Below are positions 9,325 to 18,334 of a DNA stretch of 64,000 nucleotides, piece by piece. Source of the DNA: Pseudomonas baltica (lineage in GTDB: Bacteria > Pseudomonadota > Gammaproteobacteria > Pseudomonadales > Pseudomonadaceae); contig NZ_CP134771.1 in assembly GCF_031880315.1 (NCBI RefSeq), forward strand, positions 3,158,001 through 3,222,000. Reading direction: 5' to 3'. Under the pieces are notes generated by a model, which did no database searches, was not told where the DNA came from, and saw only the letters and a program-made list of their open reading frames with translations. The position numbers were made by a program, and so were the translations under genes. Numbering within the stretch: the stretch's first letter is position 1; each line of letters begins with the position of its first letter.

Positions 9325-11604
9325 TCAAAGCGTCTTCGGCGCAGCCGGGTTGATCATCCGCGACAAGCCCTGATTCTTCAGCGCCAGCTGCAATGAGCTG
9401 TGGATAACTTGCGGGTTGTCGATTTTCATCAACTGCGCAAGTAATTCCTTGGACTTGCTCATACTGACCTGACGCAACATCCACTTCACTTTCGGCAAGT
9501 TGGTGGCGTTCATCGACAGACTGTCGTACCCCATCGCCATCAATAGCACCGCCGCCGCCGGATCACCGGCCATCTCGCCACAAATGCTCACCGGTTTGCC
9601 CTCGGCATGAGCTTCGTTGACCACATGCTGCAAGGCCATCAGCACCGCCGGGTGCAGGTAATCATACAGATCGGCCACCCGCGGGTTGTTGCGGTCGACC
9701 GCCAGCAGGTACTGGGTCAGGTCGTTCGAACCCACGGACAGGAAGTCCACCTGACGCGCCAGCTCGCGCGCCTGATAGACCGCCGCCGGAATTTCCACCA
9801 TCACGCCCACGGGCGGCATCGGCACGTCGGTGCCTTCATCGCGCACCTCGCCCCAGGCGCGGTGGATCAGATGCAGCGCCTCTTCGAGTTCGTGCGTGCC
9901 CGAGATCATCGGCAGCAGGATGCGCAGGTTGTTCAAGCCCTCGCTGGCCTTGAGCATGGCCCGGCACTGCACCAGGAAGATCTCCGGGTGGTCGAGGGTC
10001 ACGCGGATGCCACGCCAGCCCAGAAACGGGTTGTCTTCCTTGATCGGGAAGTACGACAGCGATTTGTCACCACCGATGTCGAGGCTGCGCATGGTCACCG
10101 GCAGCGGATGGAAAGCCGCCAGTTGCTCGCGGTAAATGGCTAACTGTTCCTTTTCGCTGGGGAACCGCTGGTTGATCATGAACGGGACTTCAGTGCGATA
10201 CAGGCCTACGCCTTCGGCGCCACGTTCCTGCGCCCGCGCCACATCGGCCAGCAGGCCGGTGTTGACCAGCAACGGCATGCGATGCCCGTCGAGCGTCACG
10301 CACGGCAGCTCGCGCAGCGCATCGAGGCCTTTGGAGAGCTCGCGCTCTTCCTCCATGACCGCACTGTACTGCTTGATCAGGATCTCGCTGGGGTTGGTGA
10401 ACACCTCGCCGTGATAGCCGTCGAGGATCATGCGGATGCCGTCGACCTTGGAGTACGGCAGATCGACCACGCCCATCACCGTGGGGATGCCCATGGCACG
10501 CGCCAGGATCGCCACGTGGGAGTTGCCGGAGCCGAGCACCGAGACCAGGCCCACCAGCTTGCCCTCGGGCACCTCGCCAAGCATGGCCGGCGACAGCTCT
10601 TCGCTGATCAGGATGGTGTTGTCCGGATACACCATGGTCTGCGAGCGGGCTTCCTGCAGATAGGCCAGCAGGCGCCGGCCCAGGTCCTTGACGTCGGAAG
10701 CGCGCTCGCGCAGGTAGGCGTCGTCCATCAACTCGAAGCGAGCGACGTGCTCGGCCACGACATTGCGCAACGCGCCCTGCGCCCATTGCCCGGTCTTGAT
10801 GATATTGGTGACTTCACTGCCCAGTGAAGCATCGTCGAGCATCATCAGATAGACATCGAACAACGCCCGCTCTTCCGGGCGCAATTGTGTGGCCAATTTC
10901 GCCGAAAGGGTGCGCATATCACCACGTACGCCCTCCAACGCGTTCTGGAACAAGCCCAGCTCGGCCTTGATGTCGGTGACTACCTTGTCCGGCACCACAT
11001 CGAGATCCGCCGGCGGCAACATGACCACGGCGGTACCGACCGCAGCACCCGGCGAACCAGGTACGCCGACGAAACGGGCTTCCTGGATGCCCTTGCCTTG
11101 ACGGCCCAGGCCGCGGATCGAGCCCGTCGCCTCGGCATGGGCGATGACGCCGGCGAGCTGTGCGCTCATGGTGACCAGGAAGGCTTCTTCACCCTCGTCG
11201 AACTGGCGGCGTTCCTTCTGCTGGATCACCACCACGCCGACCACCCGACGGTGGTGGATGATCGGTGCGCCCAGGAACGACGCGAAGCGCTCTTCACCGG
11301 TCTCGGCGAAGTAGCGATAACGCGGGTGATCGGCGGCGTTCTCAAGGTTCAGGGGTTCTTCGCGGGTGCCCACCAGGCCCACCAGACCTTCATTGGGGGC
11401 CATGCTGACTTTGCCGATGGAACGTTTGTTGAGGCCTTCGGTGGCCATCAGCACGAAACGGTTGGTCTCAGGGTCGAGCAGATAGACCGAGCACACCTGG
11501 CTGCCCATGGCTTCCCGGACGCGCAGCACAATGATCCCCAACGCCGTCTTGAGATCCTTGGCGGAGTTGACTTCCTGGACGATCTTGCGCAGCGTATTGA
11601 GCAT
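9325..11604 (-). CDS. ptsP: Phosphoenolpyruvate-protein phosphotransferase PtsP (EI-Ntr)
   Basis: 759 residues. An N-terminal GAF domain (about 1-150) is followed by enzyme I domains: a phosphohistidine region (GSGNSHVAILARAMGIP) and a PEP-binding TIM barrel (YRTEVPFM, RSLDIGGDK, SVGSNDLTQYLLAVDRNN, CGEMAGDP). It passes phosphate from PEP to NPr in the regulatory nitrogen PTS, which affects nitrogen and carbon balance, potassium and often antibiotic tolerance. I chose the ATG at 11604 beginning MLNTLRKIVQEV; the open frame extends further but without homology. It is 22 bases downstream of rppH, forming an operon. Confidence 0.96.
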   Translation of the reverse strand: MLNTLRKIVQEVNSAKDLKTALGIIVLRVREAMGSQVCSVYLLDPETNRFVLMATEGLNKRSIGKVSMAPNEGLVGLVGTREEPLNLENAADHPRYRYFAETGEERFASFLGAPIIHHRRVVGVVVIQQKERRQFDEGEEAFLVTMSAQLAGVIAHAEATGSIRGLGRQGKGIQEARFVGVPGSPGAAVGTAVVMLPPADLDVVPDKVVTDIKAELGLFQNALEGVRGDMRTLSAKLATQLRPEERALFDVYLMMLDDASLGSEVTNIIKTGQWAQGALRNVVAEHVARFELMDDAYLRERASDVKDLGRRLLAYLQEARSQTMVYPDNTILISEELSPAMLGEVPEGKLVGLVSVLGSGNSHVAILARAMGIPTVMGVVDLPYSKVDGIRMILDGYHGEVFTNPSEILIKQYSAVMEEERELSKGLDALRELPCVTLDGHRMPLLVNTGLLADVARAQERGAEGVGLYRTEVPFMINQRFPSEKEQLAIYREQLAAFHPLPVTMRSLDIGGDKSLSYFPIKEDNPFLGWRGIRVTLDHPEIFLVQCRAMLKASEGLNNLRILLPMISGTHELEEALHLIHRAWGEVRDEGTDVPMPPVGVMVEIPAAVYQARELARQVDFLSVGSNDLTQYLLAVDRNNPRVADLYDYLHPAVLMALQHVVNEAHAEGKPVSICGEMAGDPAAAVLLMAMGYDSLSMNATNLPKVKWMLRQVSMSKSKELLAQLMKIDNPQVIHSSLQLALKNQGLSRMINPAAPKTL

Positions 11605-11626
11605 GGCTCGGGGTCGAACTCCGTCG

Positions 11627-12106
11627 TCAGTCGCGCGATAAAAGGCGCGGGGCAAGCTCTTTGAGCGCGCGACGATAAACTTCGCGCTTGAATGTCACCA
11701 CCTGGCCCAGCGGGTACCAATAACTGACCCAGCGCCAGCCATCGAACTCGGGCTTGGGCGTCAAATCCATTCTTACGCGCTGCTCGTTGGAAATCAGGCG
11801 CAACAGAAACCATTTTTGCTTCTGGCCGATGCACAGCGGTTGGCTGTGTGTACGGACCAGGCGTTGCGGCAAACGATAACGCAACCAGCCGCGCGTGCAG
11901 GCAAGAATTTCAACATCCTGCCGCTCGAGCCCTACTTCTTCATTCAACTCGCGGTACAAGGCCTCTTCCGGCGTCTCCTGGGGGTTGATACCGCCCTGCG
12001 GAAACTGCCAGGCATCCTGGTTGATACGACGAGCCCACAGCACCTGTCCGGCGTCATTGGTCAGAATGATGCCGACGTTGGGACGGAAACCATCGGGGTC
12101 GATCAC
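11627..12106 (-). CDS. rppH: RNA pyrophosphohydrolase RppH (Nudix)
   Basis: 159 residues starting at a GTG (12106) with ACGAGG about eight bases upstream; the usual start context [12 protein letters not shown] is read here with GTG. The Nudix box is complete ([23 protein letters not shown]). It removes pyrophosphate from 5'-triphosphate mRNA and so starts RNase E decay. An in-frame ATG at 12148 would add 14 residues not seen in the family. It is followed by ptsP, as in other gamma-proteobacteria. Confidence 0.95.
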   Translation of the reverse strand: MIDPDGFRPNVGIILTNDAGQVLWARRINQDAWQFPQGGINPQETPEEALYRELNEEVGLERQDVEILACTRGWLRYRLPQRLVRTHSQPLCIGQKQKWFLLRLISNEQRVRMDLTPKPEFDGWRWVSYWYPLGQVVTFKREVYRRALKELAPRLLSRD

Positions 12107-12247
12107 GGCAACAACCTCGTAAACGCATGTTTCCGCATTGTTCCACAAAGCCTGTCAAGGCGGCAACGCGCCCGCATACCTTATGTGCACAGTTGTCAAA
12201 AGTCCGTATTCTGTGAGGCGTTTATCAATAGGTAGGTGAGAAATTCC

Positions 12248-12907
12248 ATGCGTTTGGCATTATTCGATCTCGACAACACCCTGCTCGGCGGCGACAGCGA
12301 CCATGCCTGGGGCGATTACCTGTGCGAGCGCGGGATTCTCGACAAGGTCGAATACAAAGCCCGCAACGATGCATTCTATGAAGATTACCTGGCCGGCCAG
12401 CTCGATCAGGGCGCCTACCTGGAATTCAGCCTGGAAATTCTCGCCGCTACCGATCTGGCGCAGCTGGACGAATGGCACCGTGATTTCATGCGCGACTGCA
12501 TCGAGCCGATCATTCTGCCCAAGGCCATCGCACTGCTCGAACAGCACCGCGCGGCCGGCGACAAGCTGGTGATCATCACCGCCACCAACCGCTTCGTCAC
12601 TGGGCCGATCGCCGAGCGACTGGGCGTCGACACCCTGCTGGCCACCGAGTGCGAGATGAAGGACGGCCGCTACACTGGCCGCAGTTTCGACGTCCCGTGC
12701 TTCCGCGAAGGCAAGGTGACGCGCCTGAACCGCTGGTTGCAGGAGCAGGGGCTGAATCTCGACGACAGCTACTTCTACAGCGATTCGATGAACGATCTGC
12801 CGCTGCTTGAAGAAGTCGCCCACCCGATCGTGGTCGACCCGGACCCGAAACTGCACGAAGAAGCCAAGCGACGTGGCTGGAAAGAGATTTCGCTGCGCGG
12901 CGAGTGA
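12248..12907 (+). CDS. HAD-superfamily (IB) phosphatase
   Basis: 219 residues. Motif I is [12 protein letters not shown] (nucleophile and acid/base Asp), motif II is TATNR, and motifs III/IV are Lys and [12 protein letters not shown]. It belongs to the IB subfamily with SerB-like phosphatases; the substrate is unknown, possibly a phosphomonoester such as histidinol phosphate or a phosphoserine-type compound. The ATG at 12248 follows GGTAGGTGAG. It is divergent from rppH, as in P. aeruginosa. Confidence 0.9.
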   Translation: MRLALFDLDNTLLGGDSDHAWGDYLCERGILDKVEYKARNDAFYEDYLAGQLDQGAYLEFSLEILAATDLAQLDEWHRDFMRDCIEPIILPKAIALLEQHRAAGDKLVIITATNRFVTGPIAERLGVDTLLATECEMKDGRYTGRSFDVPCFREGKVTRLNRWLQEQGLNLDDSYFYSDSMNDLPLLEEVAHPIVVDPDPKLHEEAKRRGWKEISLRGE

Positions 12908-12926
12908 TTATGCGGTGTGGCTGATG

Positions 12927-13003
12927 GCCCCTTCGCGGGCAAGCCTTGCTCCCACAAAATGCACGACTCATCACTGTGGGAGCCGAGCTTGCTCGCGAAG
13001 AGG
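12927..13003. repeat. REPIN (GCGAGCAAGC family)
   Basis: CCCTTCGCGGGCAAGCCTTGCTCCCACA and its inverted partner TGTGGGAGCCGAGCTTGCTCGCGAAGAGG flank a 17-base spacer between convergent genes. Confidence 0.85.
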
Positions 13004-13032
13004 CCCGCAAGGCCACCAAAGAATAGCCGGTC

Positions 13033-13485
13033 TTACACCGGCTTGACGGCCACCAACACCACAATCACCGCAAAACACAGCGCCGAGGCGCCACCGTAGA
13101 TATAGGCCCGCTTACGCTGCACCCCCACGTCTTTCTTGTCCGCAGCGCGGGAGTAAACCTGCGCGCGGCGCAGACGATTGACGCGGCGTACCGCCATCAG
13201 CCAGAACAGCCACACCAGCACGTACAGCAGCTCCGCACCCAGCATCCACAACTGCCCGAGCGGCCAGGCGCCTAGGTGGGCCAGCCACCAGCCACTGAAC
13301 GGCAAGCTGGCGAGGCTCAGGGCCATCAACCCCCAGGCGAACACCCATGGCCGCTGCAGACTACGGCCCAGTGCGGCACTGTCGTCGCCGGCGCGCATGG
13401 CCCGCCAGGCAATGACCCCAGCACTGACCACGAACAGCACCATCGCAACAAAAAATCCAAGCTTGAATGCGCTGTAGCTTTGCAT
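13033..13485 (-). CDS. Small integral membrane protein (DUF2269-like)
   Basis: 150 residues with four likely membrane helices (about 8-26, 46-66, 75-93 and 128-148). Helices 3 and 4 are separated by a basic stretch (RRVNRLRRAQVYSRAADKK). The ATG at 13485 follows AAGGAG. The pattern resembles the predicted membrane family DUF2269, but I cannot assign a function. It is flanked by REPIN elements on both sides. Confidence 0.8.
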   Translation of the reverse strand: MQSYSAFKLGFFVAMVLFVVSAGVIAWRAMRAGDDSAALGRSLQRPWVFAWGLMALSLASLPFSGWWLAHLGAWPLGQLWMLGAELLYVLVWLFWLMAVRRVNRLRRAQVYSRAADKKDVGVQRKRAYIYGGASALCFAVIVVLVAVKPV

Positions 13486-13530
13486 AGCGTTCGGCTCCTT
13501 ATGGCGCTGAAATATGGCGTGATGCCGAAG

Positions 13531-13597
13531 GCCCCTTCACGGGCAGAGCCCGCTCCCACGGGTGTACGCGCAATCCTGTGGGAGCGGGCGGAGGGGT
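13531..13597. repeat. REPIN variant
   Basis: GCCCCTTCACGGGCAGAGCCCGCTCCCAC and the inverted CTGTGGGAGCGGGCGGAGGGG lie between ilvA's 3' end and the small membrane gene. It is a diverged copy of the dominant family. Confidence 0.75.
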
Positions 13598-13605
13598 CGT
13601 CAGGC

Positions 13606-15120
13606 TCAGCCCAAAAACAACTGGTACGCCGGATTATCCGTCTCATCCCAATAGGGATAGCCGATGGCATCCAGGGCTGCGGCCACCAGATGACGCTCAT
13701 CCTCCGGTACCTGCAGCCCCGCTACCACCCGACCATCCGCCGCGCCGTGGTTGCGGTAGTGGAACATCGAGATATTCCAGCGCCCGCCCAGTTTGCTGAG
13801 GAAATTGAACAGCGCCCCCGGCCGTTCCGGGAATTCGAAACGCATGACCCGCTCGTCGCTGACCTTCTCGGCATGCCCACCCACCATATGGCGAATATGC
13901 AGCTTGGCCAATTCGTTGTCGGTCAGGTCCAGCACCGGGAAACCCTGCTCGCGCAGGTTGGCCAGCAGCGCATCGCGCGGATCGTTTTCCGGGTGGGTCT
14001 GCACGCCAACGAAGATGTGCGCCTCACGGCCGCTGTGGAAACGATAGTTGAATTCGGTGATCTGGCGCTTGCCGATGGCCTGGCAGAACGCCTTGAAGCT
14101 GCCCGGCTGCTCCGGAATAGTTACGGCGATGATGGCTTCACGCCCCTCACCCAGCTCGGCACGCTCGGCCACATGGCGCAGGCGGTCGAAGTTGACGTTG
14201 GCACCGGAGTCGATCGCCACCAGGGTCTGCCCGGTCACCCCGTAAAGTTCGATGTACTTCTTGATGCCAGCGACACCCAGTGCACCGGCAGGCTCGGTGA
14301 TCGAGCGGGTATCGTCGTAGATATCCTTGATGGCCGCGCAGATCTCATCGGTGCTGACCGTCACCACTTCATCGACATGATGCTTGCAGATATCGAAGGT
14401 GTGCTGGCCAATCTGCGCCACCGCCACGCCATCGGCGAACAGCCCGACCTGCGACAGCACCACACGCTCGCCCGCCGCCATGGCCGCTTGCAGACAGTTG
14501 GAATCATCGGGCTCGACACCGATGACCTTGATGTCCGGACGCAGATACTTCACATAAGCGGCGATGCCAGCAATCAGCCCGCCACCACCGACCGGCACGA
14601 AGATCGCATTGAGCGGTGCCGGGTGCTGGCGCAGAATCTCCATGGCCACGGTGCCCTGGCCGGCGATGGTGTCCGGATCGTCATAGGGATGCACATAGAC
14701 ATAGCCCTTCTCGTCCACCAACTTGAGCGAATAAGCCAGCGCCTCAGGGAAGGAATCGCCGTGCAGCACCACTTTGCCGCCCCGCGAGCGCACGCCCTCG
14801 ACCTTGATCTCCGGCGTAGTCCGCGGCATCACGATAGTGGCTTTGACCCCCATCTTCTTCGCCGCCAGAGCCAGACCCTGGGCGTGGTTGCCAGCCGACG
14901 CGGTAACGACGCCCCGGGCGCGCTCGGCATCAGTCAAATGCGCCAACTTGTTGTACGCACCGCGCACCTTGAAAGAAAACACCGGCTGCAGGTCTTCGCG
15001 CTTGAGCAGCACCGTATTGCCCAGGCGCCGGGACAGCTGATCGGCCGGCTGCAACGGAGTTTCGACGGCGACATCGTAGACGCGCGAGGTGAGGATTTTC
15101 TTTACGTACTGTTCGAGCAT
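13606..15120 (-). CDS. ilvA: Threonine ammonia-lyase, biosynthetic
   Basis: 504 residues. A PLP-dependent catalytic domain (Lys in FSFKVRGAYNK, SAGNHAQG phosphate-cradle region, glycine loop PVGGGGLIAG) is followed by two ACT-like regulatory domains (about 330-504; EQPGSFKAFCQAI and ERPGALFNFLSKL). It converts threonine to 2-oxobutanoate, the first committed isoleucine step, and the two-ACT form is usually feedback-inhibited by isoleucine. It is divergent from rpiA across a 147-base gap, as in P. aeruginosa. Confidence 0.96.
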   Translation of the reverse strand: MLEQYVKKILTSRVYDVAVETPLQPADQLSRRLGNTVLLKREDLQPVFSFKVRGAYNKLAHLTDAERARGVVTASAGNHAQGLALAAKKMGVKATIVMPRTTPEIKVEGVRSRGGKVVLHGDSFPEALAYSLKLVDEKGYVYVHPYDDPDTIAGQGTVAMEILRQHPAPLNAIFVPVGGGGLIAGIAAYVKYLRPDIKVIGVEPDDSNCLQAAMAAGERVVLSQVGLFADGVAVAQIGQHTFDICKHHVDEVVTVSTDEICAAIKDIYDDTRSITEPAGALGVAGIKKYIELYGVTGQTLVAIDSGANVNFDRLRHVAERAELGEGREAIIAVTIPEQPGSFKAFCQAIGKRQITEFNYRFHSGREAHIFVGVQTHPENDPRDALLANLREQGFPVLDLTDNELAKLHIRHMVGGHAEKVSDERVMRFEFPERPGALFNFLSKLGGRWNISMFHYRNHGAADGRVVAGLQVPEDERHLVAAALDAIGYPYWDETDNPAYQLFLG

Positions 15121-15267
15121 CGGAAAAAATCACTGCTGGCGGTGGTTGCAAGGACGGCGAGTCTAACCCAGCGCCTGGCGTAACGACCACACGCGCCCGG
15201 GTTTTAGCCAACGGATACGGCTATAATGCGGCCCCTCAGATAGACCCTGCCCGCTTCCGGAGCCCGC

Positions 15268-15939
15268 ATGACCCAGGACCAACTCAAACAGGCCGTCGCC
15301 CAGGCCGCCGTCGATTTCATTCTGCCCAAGCTCGACGACAAGAGTGTCGTGGGCGTTGGCACTGGCTCCACCGCCAACTGCTTCATCGACGCCCTGGCGC
15401 TGCACAAGGGTGCTTTCGACGGCGCCGTGGCCAGCTCCGAAGCCACCGCTGCGCGTCTCAAGGGCCACGGGATCCCGGTATACGAGTTGAATACGGTGAG
15501 CGACCTGGAGTTCTATGTCGACGGCGCCGACGAGAGCGATGAAGGCCTGAACCTGATCAAGGGCGGCGGTGCGGCACTGACCCGCGAGAAGATCGTCGCG
15601 GCCGTGGCCAAGACGTTTATCTGCATCGCCGATGCCAGCAAGCTGGTGCCCGTGCTGGGCAACTTCCCGCTGCCGGTCGAAGTGATCCCCATGGCCCGCA
15701 GCCACGTGGCGCGCCAACTGGTCAAACTGGGCGGCGACCCGGTCTATCGCGACGGCGTGCTGACCGACAACGGCAATATCATCATTGACGTGCACAACCT
15801 GCAGATCACCGATCCGGTGCTGCTGGAAAGCCAGATCAACGCGATCGTCGGGGTAGTGACCAACGGCCTCTTTGCGGCACGTTCGGCGGACCTGCTGTTG
15901 CTAGGGACTGCCGAGGGCGTGAGAACCCTGAAGAAGTAA
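15268..15939 (+). CDS. rpiA: Ribose-5-phosphate isomerase A
   Basis: 223 residues. It interconverts ribose-5-P and ribulose-5-P in the pentose phosphate pathway. The motifs [40 protein letters not shown] and ALTREKIVA are all intact (catalytic Asp, Glu and Lys). GGAG lies five bases before the ATG. It is divergent from ilvA. Confidence 0.97.
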   Translation: MTQDQLKQAVAQAAVDFILPKLDDKSVVGVGTGSTANCFIDALALHKGAFDGAVASSEATAARLKGHGIPVYELNTVSDLEFYVDGADESDEGLNLIKGGGAALTREKIVAAVAKTFICIADASKLVPVLGNFPLPVEVIPMARSHVARQLVKLGGDPVYRDGVLTDNGNIIIDVHNLQITDPVLLESQINAIVGVVTNGLFAARSADLLLLGTAEGVRTLKK

Positions 15940-15952
15940 GCGCCCGCCACTG

Positions 15953-16032
15953 GCCTCTTCGCGAGCAAGCCTTGCTCCCACAGACTGTGCCGATACCTGT
16001 GGAAGCAGGGGTGCGCGTTTGGCGGCGAAGAG
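15953..16032. repeat. REPIN (one arm degenerate)
   Basis: CTCTTCGCGAGCAAGCCTTGCTCCCACA is followed by a mutated inverted copy (TGTGGAAGCAGGGGTGCGCG...GGCGAAGAG) between convergent rpiA and the FAH-family gene. Confidence 0.7.
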
Positions 16033-16051
16033 ACCCGCAAATCTGTCGTTC

Positions 16052-16717
16052 TTACAAAACCGTCGTAGCGAAGCTGCTGGCACCTGGCAACTCAAGGACG
16101 AGTTCATCCCCCGGATTCAACGGCCCCACGCCCGCTGGCGTACCGGTCATGATCACATCCCCGGCCTGCAGCGAAAAACATGCCGCCATGTACTGGATCA
16201 TCGGCACGATCGGGTTGAGCATCAGGCTGCTGTTGCCGTCCTGGCGCACTGCGCCATTAAGGGTCAGGCGTACCGGAATATCGGTCAGATCGCTGTAGGT
16301 GCTGGCCGCCACGAACGGCGCAATCACGCAGGCTCCGTCAAACGACTTGGCGATTTCCCACGGCAAGCCCTTTTCTTTGAGCTTCGATTGCACATCGCGC
16401 AAGGTCAGATCCAGCGCCGGGGCATAACCACTGATGGCGTCCAGGACTTCCTCTTCGCTGGGCTTGGTCGACAGCGACTTGCCCAGCAATACGGCGATCT
16501 CGGTTTCGTAGTGCACTGAACCACGATCGGTCGGCACCTTGAAGCCACCCTCCGACGGCACCACACAACTGCCAGGCTTGATGAACAGCAGCGGCTCGGT
16601 AGGTACCGGGTTATCCAGTTCCTTGGCATGTTCGGCGTAGTTGCGCCCGATGCAGACCACTTTCCCGACCGGATAGTGAATCCGGGTCCCGTCAGCGTAC
16701 TGGTGTTGATAGCTCAT
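16052..16717 (-). CDS. Fumarylacetoacetate hydrolase (FAH) family protein
   Basis: 221 residues, the single-domain FAH size. Metal-binding residues lie in HYETEIAVLLG (Glu-x-Glu) and ALDLTLRD (Asp); GRNYAEHAKEL and IMTGTPAGVG are also typical. It probably hydrolyses or decarboxylates an acylpyruvate or oxaloacetate-type substrate. The ATG at 16717 follows AGGAG at six bases; upstream codons lack family match. It lies 44 bases downstream of the FAD oxidase gene, so the two may handle related 2-oxo/2-hydroxy acids. Confidence 0.9.
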   Translation of the reverse strand: MSYQHQYADGTRIHYPVGKVVCIGRNYAEHAKELDNPVPTEPLLFIKPGSCVVPSEGGFKVPTDRGSVHYETEIAVLLGKSLSTKPSEEEVLDAISGYAPALDLTLRDVQSKLKEKGLPWEIAKSFDGACVIAPFVAASTYSDLTDIPVRLTLNGAVRQDGNSSLMLNPIVPMIQYMAACFSLQAGDVIMTGTPAGVGPLNPGDELVLELPGASSFATTVL

Positions 16718-16761
16718 GAACGACTCCTCTGCCTGCTGGAATATGCGTGGAAGCAATGCGC

Positions 16762-18165
16762 TTAGTGGTCTTGCACAGCAAAAATCTTGCCGGGGTTCAT
16801 GATCCCGTTGGGGTCGAACACCGCTTTCATGGCCTTCATGTACTCGATTTCGATTGGCGACCGGCTGTAGGTCAAATAATCGCGCTTGGTCATGCCCACG
16901 CCATGTTCGGCGGATATCGAACCGTTGTACTTCTGCACCGTCTCGAATACCCACTTGTTGACCGTGGCACACTTGGCGAAGAATTCGTCCTTCGACAAAC
17001 CGTCTGGCTTGAGAATATTCAAGTGCAGGTTGCCGTCGCCGATGTGGCCGAACCAGACGATCTCGAAGTCCGGATAGAATTCGCCGACGATCGCGTCAAC
17101 CTCCTTCAAGAACGCCGGGACTTTTGAAACAGTCACTGAAATGTCGTTCTTATAGGGCGTCCAATGCGAGATGGTTTCGGAGATGTATTCGCGCAGTTTC
17201 CAGAGATTCTGCAACTGCTGCTCGCTCTGGCTCATCACCCCATCGACCACCCAGCCCTGCTCCACGCAATGCTCGAAAGTGGCGAGCGCGTCGTTGGCAA
17301 CTTCTTCGGTGGTGGCTTCGAATTCCAGCAGCGCATAGAACGGGCAGTCGGACTCGAATGGCTTGGGCACATCGCCGCGGCCCAGCACCTTGGCCAGGGC
17401 CTTGTCGGAAAAGAACTCGAACGCGGTCAAATCCAGCTTGTTCTGGAACGCATGCAATACCGGCATGATCGAATCGAAGTCGGCGGTCCCCAGCACCATG
17501 GCGGTGAGGTTCTTCGGCGCGCGATCCAAGCGCATGGTGGCCTCGACCACAAAGCCCAAAGTGCCCTCGGCACCGATGAACAGCTGCCGAAGGTCGTAAC
17601 CGGTGGCGTTCTTGATCAGGTCCTTGTTCAGTTCGAGCAGGTCGCCCTTGCCGGTCACCACCTTCATGCCCGCCACCCAGTTGCGGGTCATGCCGTAGCG
17701 AATGACCTTGATACCACCGGCATTGGTGCCGATATTGCCGCCAATCTGGCTGGAGCCCGCCGAGGCGAAATCAACCGGATAATAAAGGTTGTGCTCTTGC
17801 GCGAGGTTCTGCAGATGCTCGGTAACCACCCCCGGCTGGCAGACCACGGTGCGGTCGACAGTATTGAAGTCCAGTACCTGGTTCATATAGTCGAACGACA
17901 CCACCACTTCACCGTTGGCCGCCACGGCCGCCGCCGACAACCCCGTGCGACCGCCCGAAGGCACCAAGGCGACCTTGCGCTCGTTGGCCCAGCGCACCAC
18001 CGCCTGGACTTGGTCGATGGTCTTGGGGAAGACGATAGCCAGGGGCGCCGGGGGAAAGTGTTTGGTCCAGTCCTTGCCGAATGTTTCCAGAGACGCAGCG
18101 TCGGTCAGGACCTTGCCGGGCTCCACCAGGTTCATCAACTCATCGATCAGGGCAGGATGGGTCAT
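16762..18165 (-). CDS. FAD-linked D-2-hydroxyglutarate dehydrogenase-like oxidase
   Basis: 467 residues. An N-terminal FAD-binding type 4 domain (PSGGRTGLSAAAV, SAGSSQIGGNIGTNAGG, FIGAEGTLGFV) is followed by a C-terminal domain with FGHIGDGNLHLN and the end motif SAEHGVGMTKRDYL...DPNGIMNPGKI. It closely matches the Pseudomonas D2HGDH described next to serA, which re-oxidises D-2-hydroxyglutarate made by SerA and passes electrons to an electron-transfer flavoprotein. The divergent position to serA supports that coupling. I chose the ATG at 18165 (MTHPALIDEL); an ATG at 18189 adds eight residues. Confidence 0.92.
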   Translation of the reverse strand: MTHPALIDELMNLVEPGKVLTDAASLETFGKDWTKHFPPAPLAIVFPKTIDQVQAVVRWANERKVALVPSGGRTGLSAAAVAANGEVVVSFDYMNQVLDFNTVDRTVVCQPGVVTEHLQNLAQEHNLYYPVDFASAGSSQIGGNIGTNAGGIKVIRYGMTRNWVAGMKVVTGKGDLLELNKDLIKNATGYDLRQLFIGAEGTLGFVVEATMRLDRAPKNLTAMVLGTADFDSIMPVLHAFQNKLDLTAFEFFSDKALAKVLGRGDVPKPFESDCPFYALLEFEATTEEVANDALATFEHCVEQGWVVDGVMSQSEQQLQNLWKLREYISETISHWTPYKNDISVTVSKVPAFLKEVDAIVGEFYPDFEIVWFGHIGDGNLHLNILKPDGLSKDEFFAKCATVNKWVFETVQKYNGSISAEHGVGMTKRDYLTYSRSPIEIEYMKAMKAVFDPNGIMNPGKIFAVQDH

Positions 18166-18334
18166 CGATAGAACTCTCAAACGATTCATGGTCAGCCTGA
18201 GCCGTATTCACGTGCCAGGGATGGGCGTTCTGCGGGGTGCATATGCTAGCATACGCCCCCCGCCAATCGAGCTTCGAGCCGTTGGCGCCGCGCTTTACTT
18301 ACTGCCAATTTCTCCGGGACACAGGTTTACGCAG

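Noticed and set aside
12107..12148. Upstream ATG for RppH
   Set aside because: The family begins at the [10 protein letters not shown] segment, and a ribosome site is correctly placed for the GTG at 12106.
13276..15183. Long plus-strand open frame opposite ilvA
   Set aside because: Antisense shadow of ilvA that also runs through a REPIN; no domain seen.
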